Origin: Variovorax sp. PBL-E5
Lineage (GTDB): Bacteria > Pseudomonadota > Gammaproteobacteria > Burkholderiales > Burkholderiaceae_C
Reading direction: 5' to 3'
Length of the DNA: 64,000 nt
Assembly: GCF_901827185.1 (NCBI RefSeq)
Contig: NZ_LR594671.1
Coordinates: 3,410,001-3,474,000 of the forward strand
Shown: piece after piece, positions 18,555-28,049 of the stretch
Position numbering within the stretch: the stretch's first letter is position 1
Layout: each line of letters begins with the position of its first letter
Program-made: the position numbers and the translations under genes
The notes under the pieces: generated by a model
Seen by the model: the letters and a program-made list of their open reading frames with translations, nothing else
What the model was told of the DNA's origin: nothing
Database searches by the model: none

Positions 18555-18574
18555 CGCTAGCAGCTAGCGTTTTT
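18555..18574 (+). terminator. Hairpin CGCTAG-CAG-CTAGCG followed by T5, pointing against the operon
   Basis: The stem (18555-18560 and 18564-18569) overlaps the lysR stop codon, and the run of five T is on the plus strand. As a terminator it would stop plus-strand (antisense) RNA entering lysR, not the operon itself. The short stem makes this uncertain. Confidence 0.35.
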
Positions 18575-19475
18575 CGGCATGGCTGCGCTGGCGCATGAGC
18601 TCGGCCACCAGCGCGGCGGTCTGCTTGGCCAGCGGCGTCGGCTTCTTGTGCGCCGGCAGCGCGAGGCACAGCACGCTGACCAGCCGCGGCTGGACGATCG
18701 GCCGCACCGACAGCTGCGGCGCGCGCGCCGACGCCTTCACCCCGCTCGCGGTGAGCACGGCATGGCCGTAGCCGGCGCGCACCAGGTCGATGATCGCGGG
18801 AACGCTCGACACCTCCCACGCGATGTCGAGCTTGAAGCCGGCCAGCGAGGCGTGGGATTCGAGCAGCTTGCGGATCACGTGGCCGCGCTCGGGAATCACG
18901 AGCGGAAATGCCGCCAGCTCGGCCAGCGGCAGCGGCGCCGGCGGGGCGCGCCTTCGCTTGGCCACGGGTGACACGAGGCACAGGTTCTCCTCGCGCAGCG
19001 GCGTCACCTCGATCGCGGCCTGCGGCTCGGGGTTGAACACCACGCCGAAGTCGATGCGTCCCGACGTGATCCATTCGGCGATGTGGGTCGACAGCCCCTC
19101 GACGACCGCCAGCTTCGCTTTCGGCCACTTGGCCCGGAAGCGGTCGATCAGCGGCAGCGTGAACTGAAGCCCGACGCTCGGCGGCAGCCCGACCACCACG
19201 CGGCCCAAGGGCTCGTCGCGGCCCGCGGCCAGGTCTTCGCGCGCGCGCTCGACCTGCTCGAGGATGCCCACGCTGTGGTCGAACAGCCGCCGGCCGGCAT
19301 CGGTCAGGCGCACGCCGCGGCCGTTGCGCAGCAGCAGCGTCTGATGGAGCTCGACCTCGAGCATGCGGACCTGGCGGCTGAGCGCGGGCTGCGCGACGCC
19401 GAGCACGACCGACGCCTTGCTGAAGCTGCCGAGCTCGGCCACTCGGACCAGCGTCTCCAGGTGCTTGAAGTTCAT
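18564..19475 (-). CDS. LysR-family regulator of the PDC/oxalomesaconate operon
   Basis: This 303-residue regulator has an N-terminal winged helix-turn-helix (LVRVAELGSFSKASVVLGVAQPALSRQ within residues 8-36) and a periplasmic-binding-like effector domain from about 90. It is transcribed in the same direction as the catabolic genes and ends 56 bases before galD. Most LysR genes diverge from their targets, so this arrangement implies self-inclusive regulation or a separate galD promoter. The likely inducer is a pathway acid such as PDC or oxalomesaconate (inferred). Confidence 0.88.
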   Translation of the reverse strand: MNFKHLETLVRVAELGSFSKASVVLGVAQPALSRQVRMLEVELHQTLLLRNGRGVRLTDAGRRLFDHSVGILEQVERAREDLAAGRDEPLGRVVVGLPPSVGLQFTLPLIDRFRAKWPKAKLAVVEGLSTHIAEWITSGRIDFGVVFNPEPQAAIEVTPLREENLCLVSPVAKRRRAPPAPLPLAELAAFPLVIPERGHVIRKLLESHASLAGFKLDIAWEVSSVPAIIDLVRAGYGHAVLTASGVKASARAPQLSVRPIVQPRLVSVLCLALPAHKKPTPLAKQTAALVAELMRQRSHAEKR

Positions 19476-19532
19476 CTCGCCCGAGGATACTGGAGACGGC
19501 GGCGCGCGGAAGCCGGCAGTGCCGGGCGCCGG

Positions 19533-19554
19533 AGGCCTCCGCGCCGGGAGGCCT
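19533..19554. repeat. AGGCCTCC-N6-GGAGGCCT hairpin between pirin and lysR
   Basis: A perfect eight-pair stem with loop GCGCCG lies just after the pirin stop codon on its strand. It may end the pirin transcript, but no T-run follows on either strand. Confidence 0.4.
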
Positions 19555-19561
19555 GCGGCGC

Positions 19562-20428
19562 TCAGGCCGCCATCCGGCCGAAGCGGCCGCTGTTGAAGTC
19601 GGCCATGGCCTGGCGGATCTCGGCCTCGTTGTTCATCACGAACGGACCGTAGCCCACCACGGGCTCGTCGATCGGCTCACCGGACAGCCACAGCACGGTC
19701 GCGTCGCTGTTGGCTTCGATCTCGACGCCGGTGCCGGTGCGCTCGAGATGCACCAGCTGTCCTTCGCGCGCAACGGTGTTGCCGTTGATCAGCACCGTGC
19801 CGTGCAGCACGACCAGCGCCAGCGTGTGGCCTTCCTTCGCGTCGAACCGGCCGACGCCGCCCTGGCCGATGCGAACGTCCCACACATCCATCGGCGTGAA
19901 GGTCCGCGCCGGCCCGCGATGCCCGTCGAACTCGCCGGCGATCACCCGCACCCGGCCTGCACCCCCGGACAAATCCACGGACGGAATCTGCGTATCCAGC
20001 AGGGTCTGGTAGCCCGCCTCGGTCATCTTGTCCCTGGCGGGCAGATTGACCCAGAGCTGCACCATCTCGATCGTGCCGCCACGTTCGGTGAAGGCCCGCG
20101 AGTGGAACTCCTCGTGCAGGATGCCGCCGCCGGCGGTCATCCACTGCACGTCGCCCGGACCGATCAGGCCGCCCGCGCCGGTGGAGTCCCTGTGCTCCAG
20201 TTCGCCCTGATAGACGATGGTCACGGTCTCGAAGCCGCGGTGCGGGTGCCGGCCGACGCCGCGCGGGCGTGTGGCCGGTCCGAAGGGCGTCGGCGCTGCG
20301 TGGTCGAGCAGCAGGAACGGGCTCAGGTGCTGGCCCAGGCCGTCGTAGCCGAACAGCGAACGCACCGGAAAACCATCGCCCACCCAATGCGGACGAGGGG
20401 CGCTGTAGACACCGAGGATCTTCTTCAT
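19562..20428 (-). CDS. Pirin family protein
   Basis: Pirins are bicupin proteins that bind iron; several bacterial members degrade flavonoids such as quercetin, others modulate transcription factors. The 288-residue product has the N-cupin motif RGVGRHPHRGFETVTIVYQG with the metal histidines, then GGILHEEF with the third His and a Glu, and a C-terminal cupin (VLHGTVLINGN). I chose ATG 20428 since GGAG stands seven bases upstream; ATGs at 20434 and 20440 are possible. It diverges from a LysR gene, its probable regulator. Confidence 0.88.
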   Translation of the reverse strand: MKKILGVYSAPRPHWVGDGFPVRSLFGYDGLGQHLSPFLLLDHAAPTPFGPATRPRGVGRHPHRGFETVTIVYQGELEHRDSTGAGGLIGPGDVQWMTAGGGILHEEFHSRAFTERGGTIEMVQLWVNLPARDKMTEAGYQTLLDTQIPSVDLSGGAGRVRVIAGEFDGHRGPARTFTPMDVWDVRIGQGGVGRFDAKEGHTLALVVLHGTVLINGNTVAREGQLVHLERTGTGVEIEANSDATVLWLSGEPIDEPVVGYGPFVMNNEAEIRQAMADFNSGRFGRMAA

Positions 20429-20559
20429 GTTCATCTCCATGTGTCGCCGAGACAAAGGTCTTGGCCGATGGATAGAGAATAGGAACCGAACGATGATTCC
20501 GCTAGTCGGCAATACTTGCCATCAGCGTTCTATCTTGTGAACGATGAAGACGATGGCCG

Positions 20560-21462
20560 ATGAAAGACCTGAACGACCTCTACTACTACGTGCAGGTGGT
20601 GGACCACGGTGGTTTCGCGCCCGCCGGCCGCGCGCTGGGCATGCCGAAGTCCAAGCTGAGCCGGCGCATCGCGCTGCTGGAGGAACGTCTGGCCACGCGC
20701 CTGATCCAGCGCTCGACAAGGCGCTTCGCCGTCACCGAGTCGGGCCAGACCTACTATGGCCACTGCAAGGCGATGCTGGTCGAGGCCGAGGCCGCCGATG
20801 AGGCCATTGCGCTGACCCATGCCGAGCCGCGAGGCATCGTCCGCATGACCTGTCCGGTGGCGCTGCTCGATGCGCGCATCGCCGACATGGTGTCGGCCTT
20901 CATGGTGGCGTATCCGCGCGTGGAGATTCATCTGGAAGAAACCAACCGCCGCGTGGACGTGGTGGGCGAAGGCATCGACGTGGCCATCCGCGTGCGCCCG
21001 CCGCCGATCGAGGACAGCGATCTGGTGATGCGTGTGCTCGCCGAACGGGGGCAATGCCTGGTGGCCTGCCCGCGCCTGCTGTCGAACGGGATTCCCAGAG
21101 TGCCTGCCGATCTGGCAGGCCTGCCGAGCATGGACCTGGGCCTGCCGCAGCATGAGCACGTGTGGAACCTGATCGGCCCCGAGGGTGCGCAAGCGGCCAT
21201 CCGCCACCAGCCGCGCCTGATCACGCGCGGCATGCTGGCATTGCGGGCAGCCGCCATGGCCGGCGTGGGCGTGGTTCAGTTGCCCTCGATGATGGTGCGA
21301 GAGCAGATTGAGCGCGGCGAACTGGTCCACGTCATCCCGGGATGGGCTCCGCGGCGCGAGATCATCCACGCAGTGTTCGCTTCGCGCCGCGGGCTGCTGC
21401 CGGCGGTCAGGGCGCTGGTGGATTTCCTGGCGGATCGGTTCCAGGCGCTGGACGAGGACTGA
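20560..21462 (+). CDS. LysR-family transcriptional regulator
   Basis: This 300-residue protein has a LysR helix-turn-helix (VVDHGGFAPAGRALGMPKSK, residues 10-29) and an effector domain. The first helix reads MKDLNDLYYYVQVV, as in the AaeR/YhjC-like group. It diverges from the pirin gene over 131 bases, the usual LysR-target arrangement. That gap contains AGAC-N4-GTCT at 20450-20461, a weak dyad. The pirin gene is the likely target; the ligand is unknown. Confidence 0.88.
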   Translation: MKDLNDLYYYVQVVDHGGFAPAGRALGMPKSKLSRRIALLEERLATRLIQRSTRRFAVTESGQTYYGHCKAMLVEAEAADEAIALTHAEPRGIVRMTCPVALLDARIADMVSAFMVAYPRVEIHLEETNRRVDVVGEGIDVAIRVRPPPIEDSDLVMRVLAERGQCLVACPRLLSNGIPRVPADLAGLPSMDLGLPQHEHVWNLIGPEGAQAAIRHQPRLITRGMLALRAAAMAGVGVVQLPSMMVREQIERGELVHVIPGWAPRREIIHAVFASRRGLLPAVRALVDFLADRFQALDED

Positions 21463-21540
21463 TGAGGCCGGGTGAAAAAGCGCCCCGTCGGCGACACCCT
21501 GGAAAATAGCGGCATGATTCTCAGGTAGTTGACTTTTTTG

Positions 21541-24165
21541 ATGAACAAAGCAGACATCTCCTCGCACACCCCGATGATGAGCCAGTACCTCGGGCTCAAG
21601 GCGGACCACCCGGACACGCTGCTGTTCTACCGGATGGGCGATTTCTACGAACTGTTCTACGCCGATGCCGAAAAGGCCTCGCGCCTGCTCGACATCACGC
21701 TCACGCAGCGCGGCCAGTCGGCCGGTCAGCCGGTGGTCATGTGCGGCGTGCCCTTCCATGCGGTCGACACCTATCTCGCGCGGCTGATCAAGCTCGGCGA
21801 ATCGGTCGCCATCTGCGAGCAGGTCGGCGAAGTCGGCGCCTCCAAGGGACCGGTCGAGCGCAAGGTGGTGCGCGTGGTCACGCCCGGCACGCTGACCGAT
21901 GCCGAGCTGCTCAACGACAAGAGCGAATCGCTGCTGCTCGCGGTGCATGCGGGTACGCGCAATTTCTGCGGGCTCGCGTGGCTCAGCGTGACCGGCGCCG
22001 AGCTGCGCCTGGCCGAATGCCCGGCCGATGCACTGGAAGCCTGGATCGCGCGCATCGCGCCGAGCGAATTGCTCTACAGCGCCGAGGTGACGACCGCCTT
22101 CGAACAGCGCCTGAAAGCCGCGCGCAGCGCCACGCCCTTCACGCTGTCGGTGCGGCCGGCCTGGCAGTTCGATGGCGGCCTCGGCGAGCGCAAGCTGTGC
22201 GAGCAGATGGGCAGCGCCAACCTCGCCGCCTGGGGCGCAGAGTCCCTGACCCAGGCGCATGCGGCGGCGGCCGCGCTGCTGGGCTTTGCCGAGCACACGC
22301 AGGGCCGCGCACTGTCTCACGTGCAGCGACTTGCGGTCGAGCGCGACGGCGAGCTGATCGAACTGCCGCCCACCACGCGGCGCAACCTCGAGCTGGTGCA
22401 GACCCTGCGCGGCGAGGATTCGCCGACGCTGTTTTCGCTGCTCGACACCTGCATGACCGGCATGGGCAGCCGGCGGCTCAAGCGCTGGCTGCTCGCGCCG
22501 CGGCGCGACCGCAGCGACGCGCAGGCACGGCTGGAAGCCATCGATGCGCTGCAGGCCACGGCCTTCGGCGGCACGGCCGCGCCATGGCGCACGCTGCGCG
22601 AGCAACTGAAGAACACCAGCGATGTCGAGCGCATCGCGGCGCGCATCGCGCTGCGGCAGGTGCGCCCGCGCGAACTGGTCGCGCTGCGGATGGCGCTCGC
22701 CAAGGCCGAGCTGCTCGCGCCGCTGCTGCCGGCAACTGCTTCGCTGCTGGACCAGGTCGCGGAACATCTCGCGCCGCCACCCGGCTGCGTCGACCTGCTC
22801 GTGGCCGCGGTCCATCCGGAGCCGGCCGCGCTGGTGCGCGATGGCGGCGTGATCGCCACCGGCCACGATGCCGAACTGGACGAACTGCGCGCCATCAGCG
22901 AGAACTGCGACGACTTCCTGCTGAAGCTCGAAGCCAGCGAACGCGAACGCACCGGCATCACCAACCTGCGGGTGCAGTTCAATCGCGTGCATGGCTTCTA
23001 CATCGAGGTCACGCAAAGCGCGCTGTCCCGCGTGCCCGACAACTACCGCCGCCGCCAGACGCTGAAGAATGCCGAGCGCTTCATCACGCCCGAACTCAAG
23101 GCCTTCGAGGACAAGGCGCTGTCGGCGCAGGACCGCGCACTGGCGCGCGAGAAGTGGCTCTACGAGCAGCTGCTCGATGCGCTGCAGCCCTCGGTCGCGG
23201 CCCTGACGCACCTGGCCGGCGCATTGGCCGCGCTCGATGCGCTGTGCGCACTGGCCGAACGCTCGCACACGCTGCACTGGCATGCGCCGAGCTTCGCCGC
23301 GCATCCGTGCATCGAGATCGATCAGGGTCGCCACCCCGTGGTGGAAGCGCGCCTGGCCGAGAAATCCTCGGGCGCCTTCATCGCCAACGACACCCGGCTC
23401 GGCCCGCAGCAGCGCCTGCAGGTGATCACCGGGCCCAACATGGGCGGCAAGTCGACCTACATGCGGCAGGTCGCGATCATCGTGCTGCTGGCCTCGATCG
23501 GCTCGCACGTGCCGGCCGCGGCCTGCCGGCTCGGGCCGATCGATGCCATCCACACGCGCATCGGCGCGGCCGACGACCTGGCCAACGCGCAGTCGACCTT
23601 CATGCTGGAGATGACCGAGGCGGCGCAGATCCTGCACAGCGCCACCGCGCACTCGCTGGTGCTGATGGACGAGATCGGCCGCGGCACCAGCACCTTCGAC
23701 GGCCTGGCGCTGGCCGCGGGCATCGCGGCGCAGCTGCACGACCGCACGCGTGCCTTCACGCTGTTCGCGACGCACTACTTCGAGCTCACGGAATTTCCCG
23801 CGACGCACCACGGCGCGGTCAACATGCACGTGAGCGCCACCGAGGCCGGCCGCGACATCGTGTTCCTGCACGAGATGCAGCCCGGCCCGGCGAGCAAGAG
23901 CTACGGCATCCAGGTCGCGCGGCTGGCCGGCATGCCGGCTGCCGTGGTCAACCATGCGCGCCAGGCGCTCGAGGCGCTGGAGGCGCAGCAGACGCAGACG
24001 CGCGCCCAGGTCGACCTGTTCGCGCCGCCGCCGGCCGCCGAGGCGCCGGCGATCAGCGCCGTAGAATCCGCGCTGGTCGCCTTCGATCCCGACGCGATGA
24101 GCCCGCGCGAGGCGCTCGAAGCGCTCTACACACTCAAGAAACTCCAGGCGCGCGAAGCCGGTTGA
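21541..24165 (+). CDS. mutS: DNA mismatch repair protein MutS
   Basis: MutS recognises base mismatches and small loops and starts methyl-directed repair with MutL. The 874-residue length is normal. The mismatch-reading FxE motif is at Phe35-Tyr36-Glu37. The ATPase Walker [10 protein letters not shown] is at 631-639, and the Walker B/signature [14 protein letters not shown] follows about 70 residues later. The C-terminal tail has the dimerisation/beta-clamp-like end [12 protein letters not shown]. No strong ribosome-binding site precedes ATG 21541; in-frame TTG codons at 21529 and 21538 are alternatives. Confidence 0.97.
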   Translation: MNKADISSHTPMMSQYLGLKADHPDTLLFYRMGDFYELFYADAEKASRLLDITLTQRGQSAGQPVVMCGVPFHAVDTYLARLIKLGESVAICEQVGEVGASKGPVERKVVRVVTPGTLTDAELLNDKSESLLLAVHAGTRNFCGLAWLSVTGAELRLAECPADALEAWIARIAPSELLYSAEVTTAFEQRLKAARSATPFTLSVRPAWQFDGGLGERKLCEQMGSANLAAWGAESLTQAHAAAAALLGFAEHTQGRALSHVQRLAVERDGELIELPPTTRRNLELVQTLRGEDSPTLFSLLDTCMTGMGSRRLKRWLLAPRRDRSDAQARLEAIDALQATAFGGTAAPWRTLREQLKNTSDVERIAARIALRQVRPRELVALRMALAKAELLAPLLPATASLLDQVAEHLAPPPGCVDLLVAAVHPEPAALVRDGGVIATGHDAELDELRAISENCDDFLLKLEASERERTGITNLRVQFNRVHGFYIEVTQSALSRVPDNYRRRQTLKNAERFITPELKAFEDKALSAQDRALAREKWLYEQLLDALQPSVAALTHLAGALAALDALCALAERSHTLHWHAPSFAAHPCIEIDQGRHPVVEARLAEKSSGAFIANDTRLGPQQRLQVITGPNMGGKSTYMRQVAIIVLLASIGSHVPAAACRLGPIDAIHTRIGAADDLANAQSTFMLEMTEAAQILHSATAHSLVLMDEIGRGTSTFDGLALAAGIAAQLHDRTRAFTLFATHYFELTEFPATHHGAVNMHVSATEAGRDIVFLHEMQPGPASKSYGIQVARLAGMPAAVVNHARQALEALEAQQTQTRAQVDLFAPPPAAEAPAISAVESALVAFDPDAMSPREALEALYTLKKLQAREAG

Positions 24166-24191
24166 TGGCCCGGTTCGTGCAAGACCCTCTC

Positions 24192-25019
24192 ATGACCTAC
24201 TGCGTCGGCATCAAACTCAACGCCGGACTGGTGTTCCTCTCCGACTCGCGCACCAACGCGGGCGTGGACCACATCAGCACCTTCCGCAAGATGATCGTCT
24301 ACGAGCAGCCGGGCGACCGCTTCATGGTGCTGCTGTCGGCCGGCAACCTGAGCATCTCGCAATCGGTGCGCGAGATCCTGCAGATCGAGGAACTGCGCGA
24401 GACCGAAGACGGGCCGCCGATCACGATCTGGAATGCGAAGAGCATGTTCGACGCCGCGCGCGTGCTCGGCTCGGCGGTGCGCCATGTGTACGACCGCGAT
24501 GCCGAAGCGCTCAAGCATGCGGGGGTGGATTTCAACGTCTCCTTCGTCTTCGGCGGCCAGGTCAAGGGCGAGAGCATGCGGCTCTTCCTGGTCTACGCGG
24601 CCGGCAACTTCATCGAGGCGACCACCGAGACGCCCTACTTCCAGGTCGGCGAATCGAAGTACGGCAAGCCGGTGCTCGACCGCGTGCTCACGCCCGAGAC
24701 GCCGCTCGACGAAGCCGCCAAGTGCGCGCTGGTGTCGATGGACTCGACGATGAAGTCCAACCTCTCGGTCGGCCTGCCGCTCGACCTCGTGGTGTACGAG
24801 GCCAACCGGCTGCAGACCGACAAGGTGGTCTGCATCGATGCCGACAATCCGTACTACCGCATGATGCACAACAGCTGGGGCCAGAAGCTGCGCGAGGTGT
24901 TCGACAGCATCGAGGACCCGGTCTGGGACGACGGCTTCACCGAGCATCCGCTCAAGATGCCGGCCACGCGCCACGGCGCGCTGCGCAAGATCTCGACGCC
25001 GGAAGAAAAACTGATTTGA
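24192..25019 (+). CDS. Anbu-type proteasome-like peptidase (Ntn hydrolase)
   Basis: Anbu proteins are bacterial homologues of proteasome beta subunits that assemble into open helical rings. The 275-residue product begins MTYCVGIKLNAG, and Met removal would expose the Thr1 nucleophile. Asp17 (in SDSRTNAG) and Lys32 (STFRKM) fit the catalytic set. An in-frame ATG at 24165 overlaps the mutS stop, but starting there would bury Thr1, so 24192 is preferred. In many bacteria anbu sits with an alpha-E protein, a circularly permuted ATP-grasp and a transglutaminase. None is here; it stands between mutS and an alpha/beta hydrolase. Confidence 0.85.
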   Translation: MTYCVGIKLNAGLVFLSDSRTNAGVDHISTFRKMIVYEQPGDRFMVLLSAGNLSISQSVREILQIEELRETEDGPPITIWNAKSMFDAARVLGSAVRHVYDRDAEALKHAGVDFNVSFVFGGQVKGESMRLFLVYAAGNFIEATTETPYFQVGESKYGKPVLDRVLTPETPLDEAAKCALVSMDSTMKSNLSVGLPLDLVVYEANRLQTDKVVCIDADNPYYRMMHNSWGQKLREVFDSIEDPVWDDGFTEHPLKMPATRHGALRKISTPEEKLI

Positions 25020-25033
25020 GCGCGTCCAGGGGC

Positions 25034-25837
25034 ATGCCGCCCGTCATCTTCTCGCACGGCAACAGCTTTCCCGCGAGCACCTACCGCGTGATGCTCGACA
25101 GCCTGCGCCAGCGCGGCTTCGAGATCGACGCGATCGAGAAATTCGGCCACGACCCGAAATACCCCGTGACCGACAACTGGCCACACCTCGTGCAGCAGCT
25201 GGCCGATTTCGCACAGATGCACGTCGACAGGACCGGCGGCCCGGTCTTTCTGGTCGGCCATTCGCTGGGCGGCTTCCTGAGCCTCATGTGCGCCGCGCTG
25301 CACCCCGGCCTCGCCCGGGGCGTGGTGCTGCTCGATTCGCCGCTCATCGGCGGCTGGCGCGCCGGCACGATCCATCTCATGAAGCGCACGCCCTGGATGA
25401 AGAGCGTGTCGCCCGGCACGGTGAGCCGCAAGCGCCGCAACAGCTGGGAGCACAGCGAGGCGGTGTTCGCGCACTTCCGCGAGAAGAAGGCCTTCGCACG
25501 CTGGGACGAGCGCGTGCTGCGCGACTACATCGAACACGGCACCTTCGATGCCGAGGATTCGCGCACGCTGAGCTTCGACCGCGACATCGAGACCGCCATC
25601 TACGACACCATCCCGCACAACCTCGGCGCCCTGCTGCGCGCGCATCCGCTCAAGTGCCCGGCCGCCTTCGTGGCCGGCCGCCAGTCGATCGAGATGCGGC
25701 GCGTCGGCATGGCGATGACGCAGCGCGTCACCAGGGGACGCATCACGGTGCTCGATGGCACGCACCTGTTCCCGATGGAAAAGCCGATCGCGACCGCGGC
25801 CGCGGTCGAGGCGTCGCTGCGCAATCTGATCGACTGA
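25034..25837 (+). CDS. Alpha/beta hydrolase
   Basis: This 267-residue protein is a probable serine hydrolase. The oxyanion motif VIFSHGNSFP is near residue 5, the nucleophile elbow GHSLGG near residue 77, and the catalytic His probably in DGTHLFP near 245. No signal peptide is present, so it is cytoplasmic. A TTG at 25016 overlapping the anbu stop is in frame and has GGAAG upstream, so six more residues are possible. Tight spacing makes mutS, anbu and this gene a likely transcript. Substrate unknown. Confidence 0.8.
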   Translation: MPPVIFSHGNSFPASTYRVMLDSLRQRGFEIDAIEKFGHDPKYPVTDNWPHLVQQLADFAQMHVDRTGGPVFLVGHSLGGFLSLMCAALHPGLARGVVLLDSPLIGGWRAGTIHLMKRTPWMKSVSPGTVSRKRRNSWEHSEAVFAHFREKKAFARWDERVLRDYIEHGTFDAEDSRTLSFDRDIETAIYDTIPHNLGALLRAHPLKCPAAFVAGRQSIEMRRVGMAMTQRVTRGRITVLDGTHLFPMEKPIATAAAVEASLRNLID

Positions 25838-25859
25838 AGGCAGGGCGCGCGCGCAGGCG

Positions 25860-27443
25860 CTACAGCAGGTCTTCCGGCACCAGCGGTGCGAAGGTTTGGT
25901 TGTAGACGCGCTGGAACCAGGTCGACTCGGGCTCGCTGTGGAGGATGACCTCCTTCTCGTTGTCGATGGTGAGCCACTCGATCCGGTCGCCGGGTTCGGC
26001 CAGGCGCAGCCGGTAGGCGCTTTCGAGCTTGCTGATGTTGATGATGCGCAGCATCTCGCGCGCCAGCTGCGGGCTGTCGACCACGATGCCGAGCTCGGTG
26101 TTCTCGGTGGCCGAACGCGGATCGAGGTTGGCCGAGCCGATGAACATCTCGCGCCGGTCGACCACGGCCGTCTTGGCATGCAGCCGACCGACCGACTTGC
26201 CGAACATGCCCAGCCGCTCGCTGCGCGCAGTGCGCGCCGGACTCAGCTCGTAGAGGTCTATGCCGGCCTTGAGCAGCCGTACCCGGTAGCGGACATAGCC
26301 GCCGTGCACCAGCGGCTCGTCGTTGGCCGCGAGCGAGTTGGTCAGGAGCGTCACCTTCACATTGCGCCGGCGCACGTCTTCGAGCGACGCGATGCCGCTC
26401 TCGCCCGGCACCAGATAGGGCGTGGTGAGGAAGATGTCGTGCTCGGCCTCCATCAGCCGCGCCCACAGGCGCTTGGTCACACTGGCGTCATAGGCCTGGT
26501 CGGGCCGCACGAAGCGCAGCTTGGCCGGCGGATCGGCGATCGCATGGGCCTCGCCCCACAGCAGGCCCATGCGGCCGGCATCGAGCTCCTCGCCGATCGG
26601 GCCGTAGCCCAGCGTGTCGGTCGAGGGCAGCGGGATCCTGCGCTCGGGGCCGGCCATGCCGACCGAGACGTCGAAGGCCTTGTCCCGCACCGGAACCTGG
26701 CGGCCGGGCCGCACGATCTGGGCGATCGGATAGACCTCTTCGCTGTTCCAGTAGTCGTCGAAGATGTTGCCCAGCTGTGCGACCACCTTGCCGACCACCA
26801 GCGCGTCCATGTCGACGAAGTTCTGCGCGATGTTCAGCGTGAAGTATTCGTCGGCGATGTTGCGTCCGCCCGCGACCGCCATCACGCCGTCGGCGATGAA
26901 GAGCTTGTTGTGCATGCGGTGGTTGAGCCGCGGCAGGTCGAAGGCCGAGGCGATGAAACGGCTGGCCAGGTGGCCGCGCGCACAGCAGAAGGGATTGAAC
27001 AGGCGCACCTCGACGTTGGGCGTGTCCTGCAGCGCCAGCAGCATCTGCTCGGTGCTCGCGGTGTAGAGGTCGTCGACCAGGAGCCGCACGCGCACGCCGC
27101 GCAAGGCCGCTTCCTTCAGCGAGCGCAGCAGCAGGCGGCCGGCGCCGTCGTCGGCGATCAGGTAGTACTGCAGGTCGAGCGTGTGCTGCGCGCGCGCCGC
27201 GAGCTCGATCCGGGCATCCAGCGAATAGACGCCGAGCGGCATCAGCCGAAAGCCCGAATGCTCGCCGGGCGGCGTCGACGCGGCGACGACCTTCGCGAGC
27301 GGGGTCGACGCATCGACCGGCAGCGTCAGGGTCGGCGCCATCTGCTTGAACGGCGGCAGGCTGCCGCAGGCGCCGAGAAGCACGCACAGCAGCAGCACCA
27401 TGGCGCGCCATGCCATGCGGACTGCGAAGGGCTGGAATAACAT
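25860..27443 (-). CDS. Phospholipase D-like / cardiolipin synthase family lipoprotein
   Basis: This 527-residue protein carries two HxKxxxxD catalytic motifs, HNKLFIAD near residue 177 and HAKTAVVD near residue 420, each followed by a GG/GS-x-N strand. These are the paired motifs of the PLD superfamily, seen in ClsC-type cardiolipin synthases that transfer phosphatidyl groups. The N-terminus is a lipoprotein signal with lipobox LGAC (Cys26), so the enzyme is anchored on the periplasmic side. An internal ATG at 27416 would give a shorter signal. Its start lies only 28 bases from the divergent peroxiredoxin gene. Confidence 0.87.
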   Translation of the reverse strand: MLFQPFAVRMAWRAMVLLLCVLLGACGSLPPFKQMAPTLTLPVDASTPLAKVVAASTPPGEHSGFRLMPLGVYSLDARIELAARAQHTLDLQYYLIADDGAGRLLLRSLKEAALRGVRVRLLVDDLYTASTEQMLLALQDTPNVEVRLFNPFCCARGHLASRFIASAFDLPRLNHRMHNKLFIADGVMAVAGGRNIADEYFTLNIAQNFVDMDALVVGKVVAQLGNIFDDYWNSEEVYPIAQIVRPGRQVPVRDKAFDVSVGMAGPERRIPLPSTDTLGYGPIGEELDAGRMGLLWGEAHAIADPPAKLRFVRPDQAYDASVTKRLWARLMEAEHDIFLTTPYLVPGESGIASLEDVRRRNVKVTLLTNSLAANDEPLVHGGYVRYRVRLLKAGIDLYELSPARTARSERLGMFGKSVGRLHAKTAVVDRREMFIGSANLDPRSATENTELGIVVDSPQLAREMLRIINISKLESAYRLRLAEPGDRIEWLTIDNEKEVILHSEPESTWFQRVYNQTFAPLVPEDLL

Positions 27444-27471
27444 GCGGGCCGGAACCTGACGGGATGAAGAC

Positions 27472-28035
27472 ATGAAAAAGCTGCTGCCTGGAACTGCGAC
27501 CGCCATTGTGCAGATGATGCTCGTTCTTGGGTTTGCCGGGCCTGCCCGGGCCGCGCTCGACGTCGGCCGCGCCGCGCCGATGTTCAGCACCCAGGCCGCG
27601 CTCGGCGGCAAGCCCTTCGAGTACGCGCTGGCCGATGCGCTGGCGAAGGGACCGGTGGTCGTCTACTTCTTCCCCGCGGCATTCTCCAAGGGCTGCTCGA
27701 TCGAGGCCCATGCCTTCGCCGAGGCGATGGACCGCTTCGCGGCGGCCGGCGCCACGGTGATCGGCGTGTCGACCGACGACATCCAGACGCTCGCGAAATT
27801 CTCCAGCGAGGTCTGCCAGGGCCGCTTTCCGGTGGCGTCGGACGAGAGCAAGTCGATCAGCCAGTCCTTCGACGCGATGATGGAAACGCGGCCCGACTAC
27901 GCAACCCGCGTGTCCTATGCGCTCTCGCGCGACGGCAAGGTGGCTGCCGTCTACCAGAGCCTCGACCCCGATCTGCATGTCGAGAAGATGCTCGAGGCCG
28001 TGAAGAGCATGTCGCCAGGCCGCGCCGGCAAATAG
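27472..28035 (+). CDS. Exported peroxiredoxin (AhpC/TSA family)
   Basis: This 187-residue thioredoxin-fold peroxidase has a signal peptide ending about residue 28 (GPARAALD), so it acts in the periplasm. The peroxidatic cysteine is Cys75 in FFPAAFSKGCSIEA, which matches the Prx active-site pattern FFP-x(7)-C. Cys114 may be the resolving residue. It would reduce peroxides using an external thiol donor, not identified here. A LysR gene follows 14 bases downstream in the same direction, so the pair may be one transcript. Confidence 0.87.
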   Translation: MKKLLPGTATAIVQMMLVLGFAGPARAALDVGRAAPMFSTQAALGGKPFEYALADALAKGPVVVYFFPAAFSKGCSIEAHAFAEAMDRFAAAGATVIGVSTDDIQTLAKFSSEVCQGRFPVASDESKSISQSFDAMMETRPDYATRVSYALSRDGKVAAVYQSLDPDLHVEKMLEAVKSMSPGRAGK

Positions 28036-28049
28036 GCGGCGCGGGTCGG

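Noticed and set aside
20530..23955. A 1141-codon open frame antisense to the LysR gene and mutS
   Set aside because: It is a GC-rich shadow frame. Its composition is His/Arg/Gln-rich without family motifs, while the other strand encodes an unmistakable MutS.
24165..24191. Upstream ATG at 24165 as the start of the Anbu-type gene
   Set aside because: It would add nine residues before the Met-Thr that exposes the catalytic Thr1, which would block activity without processing.
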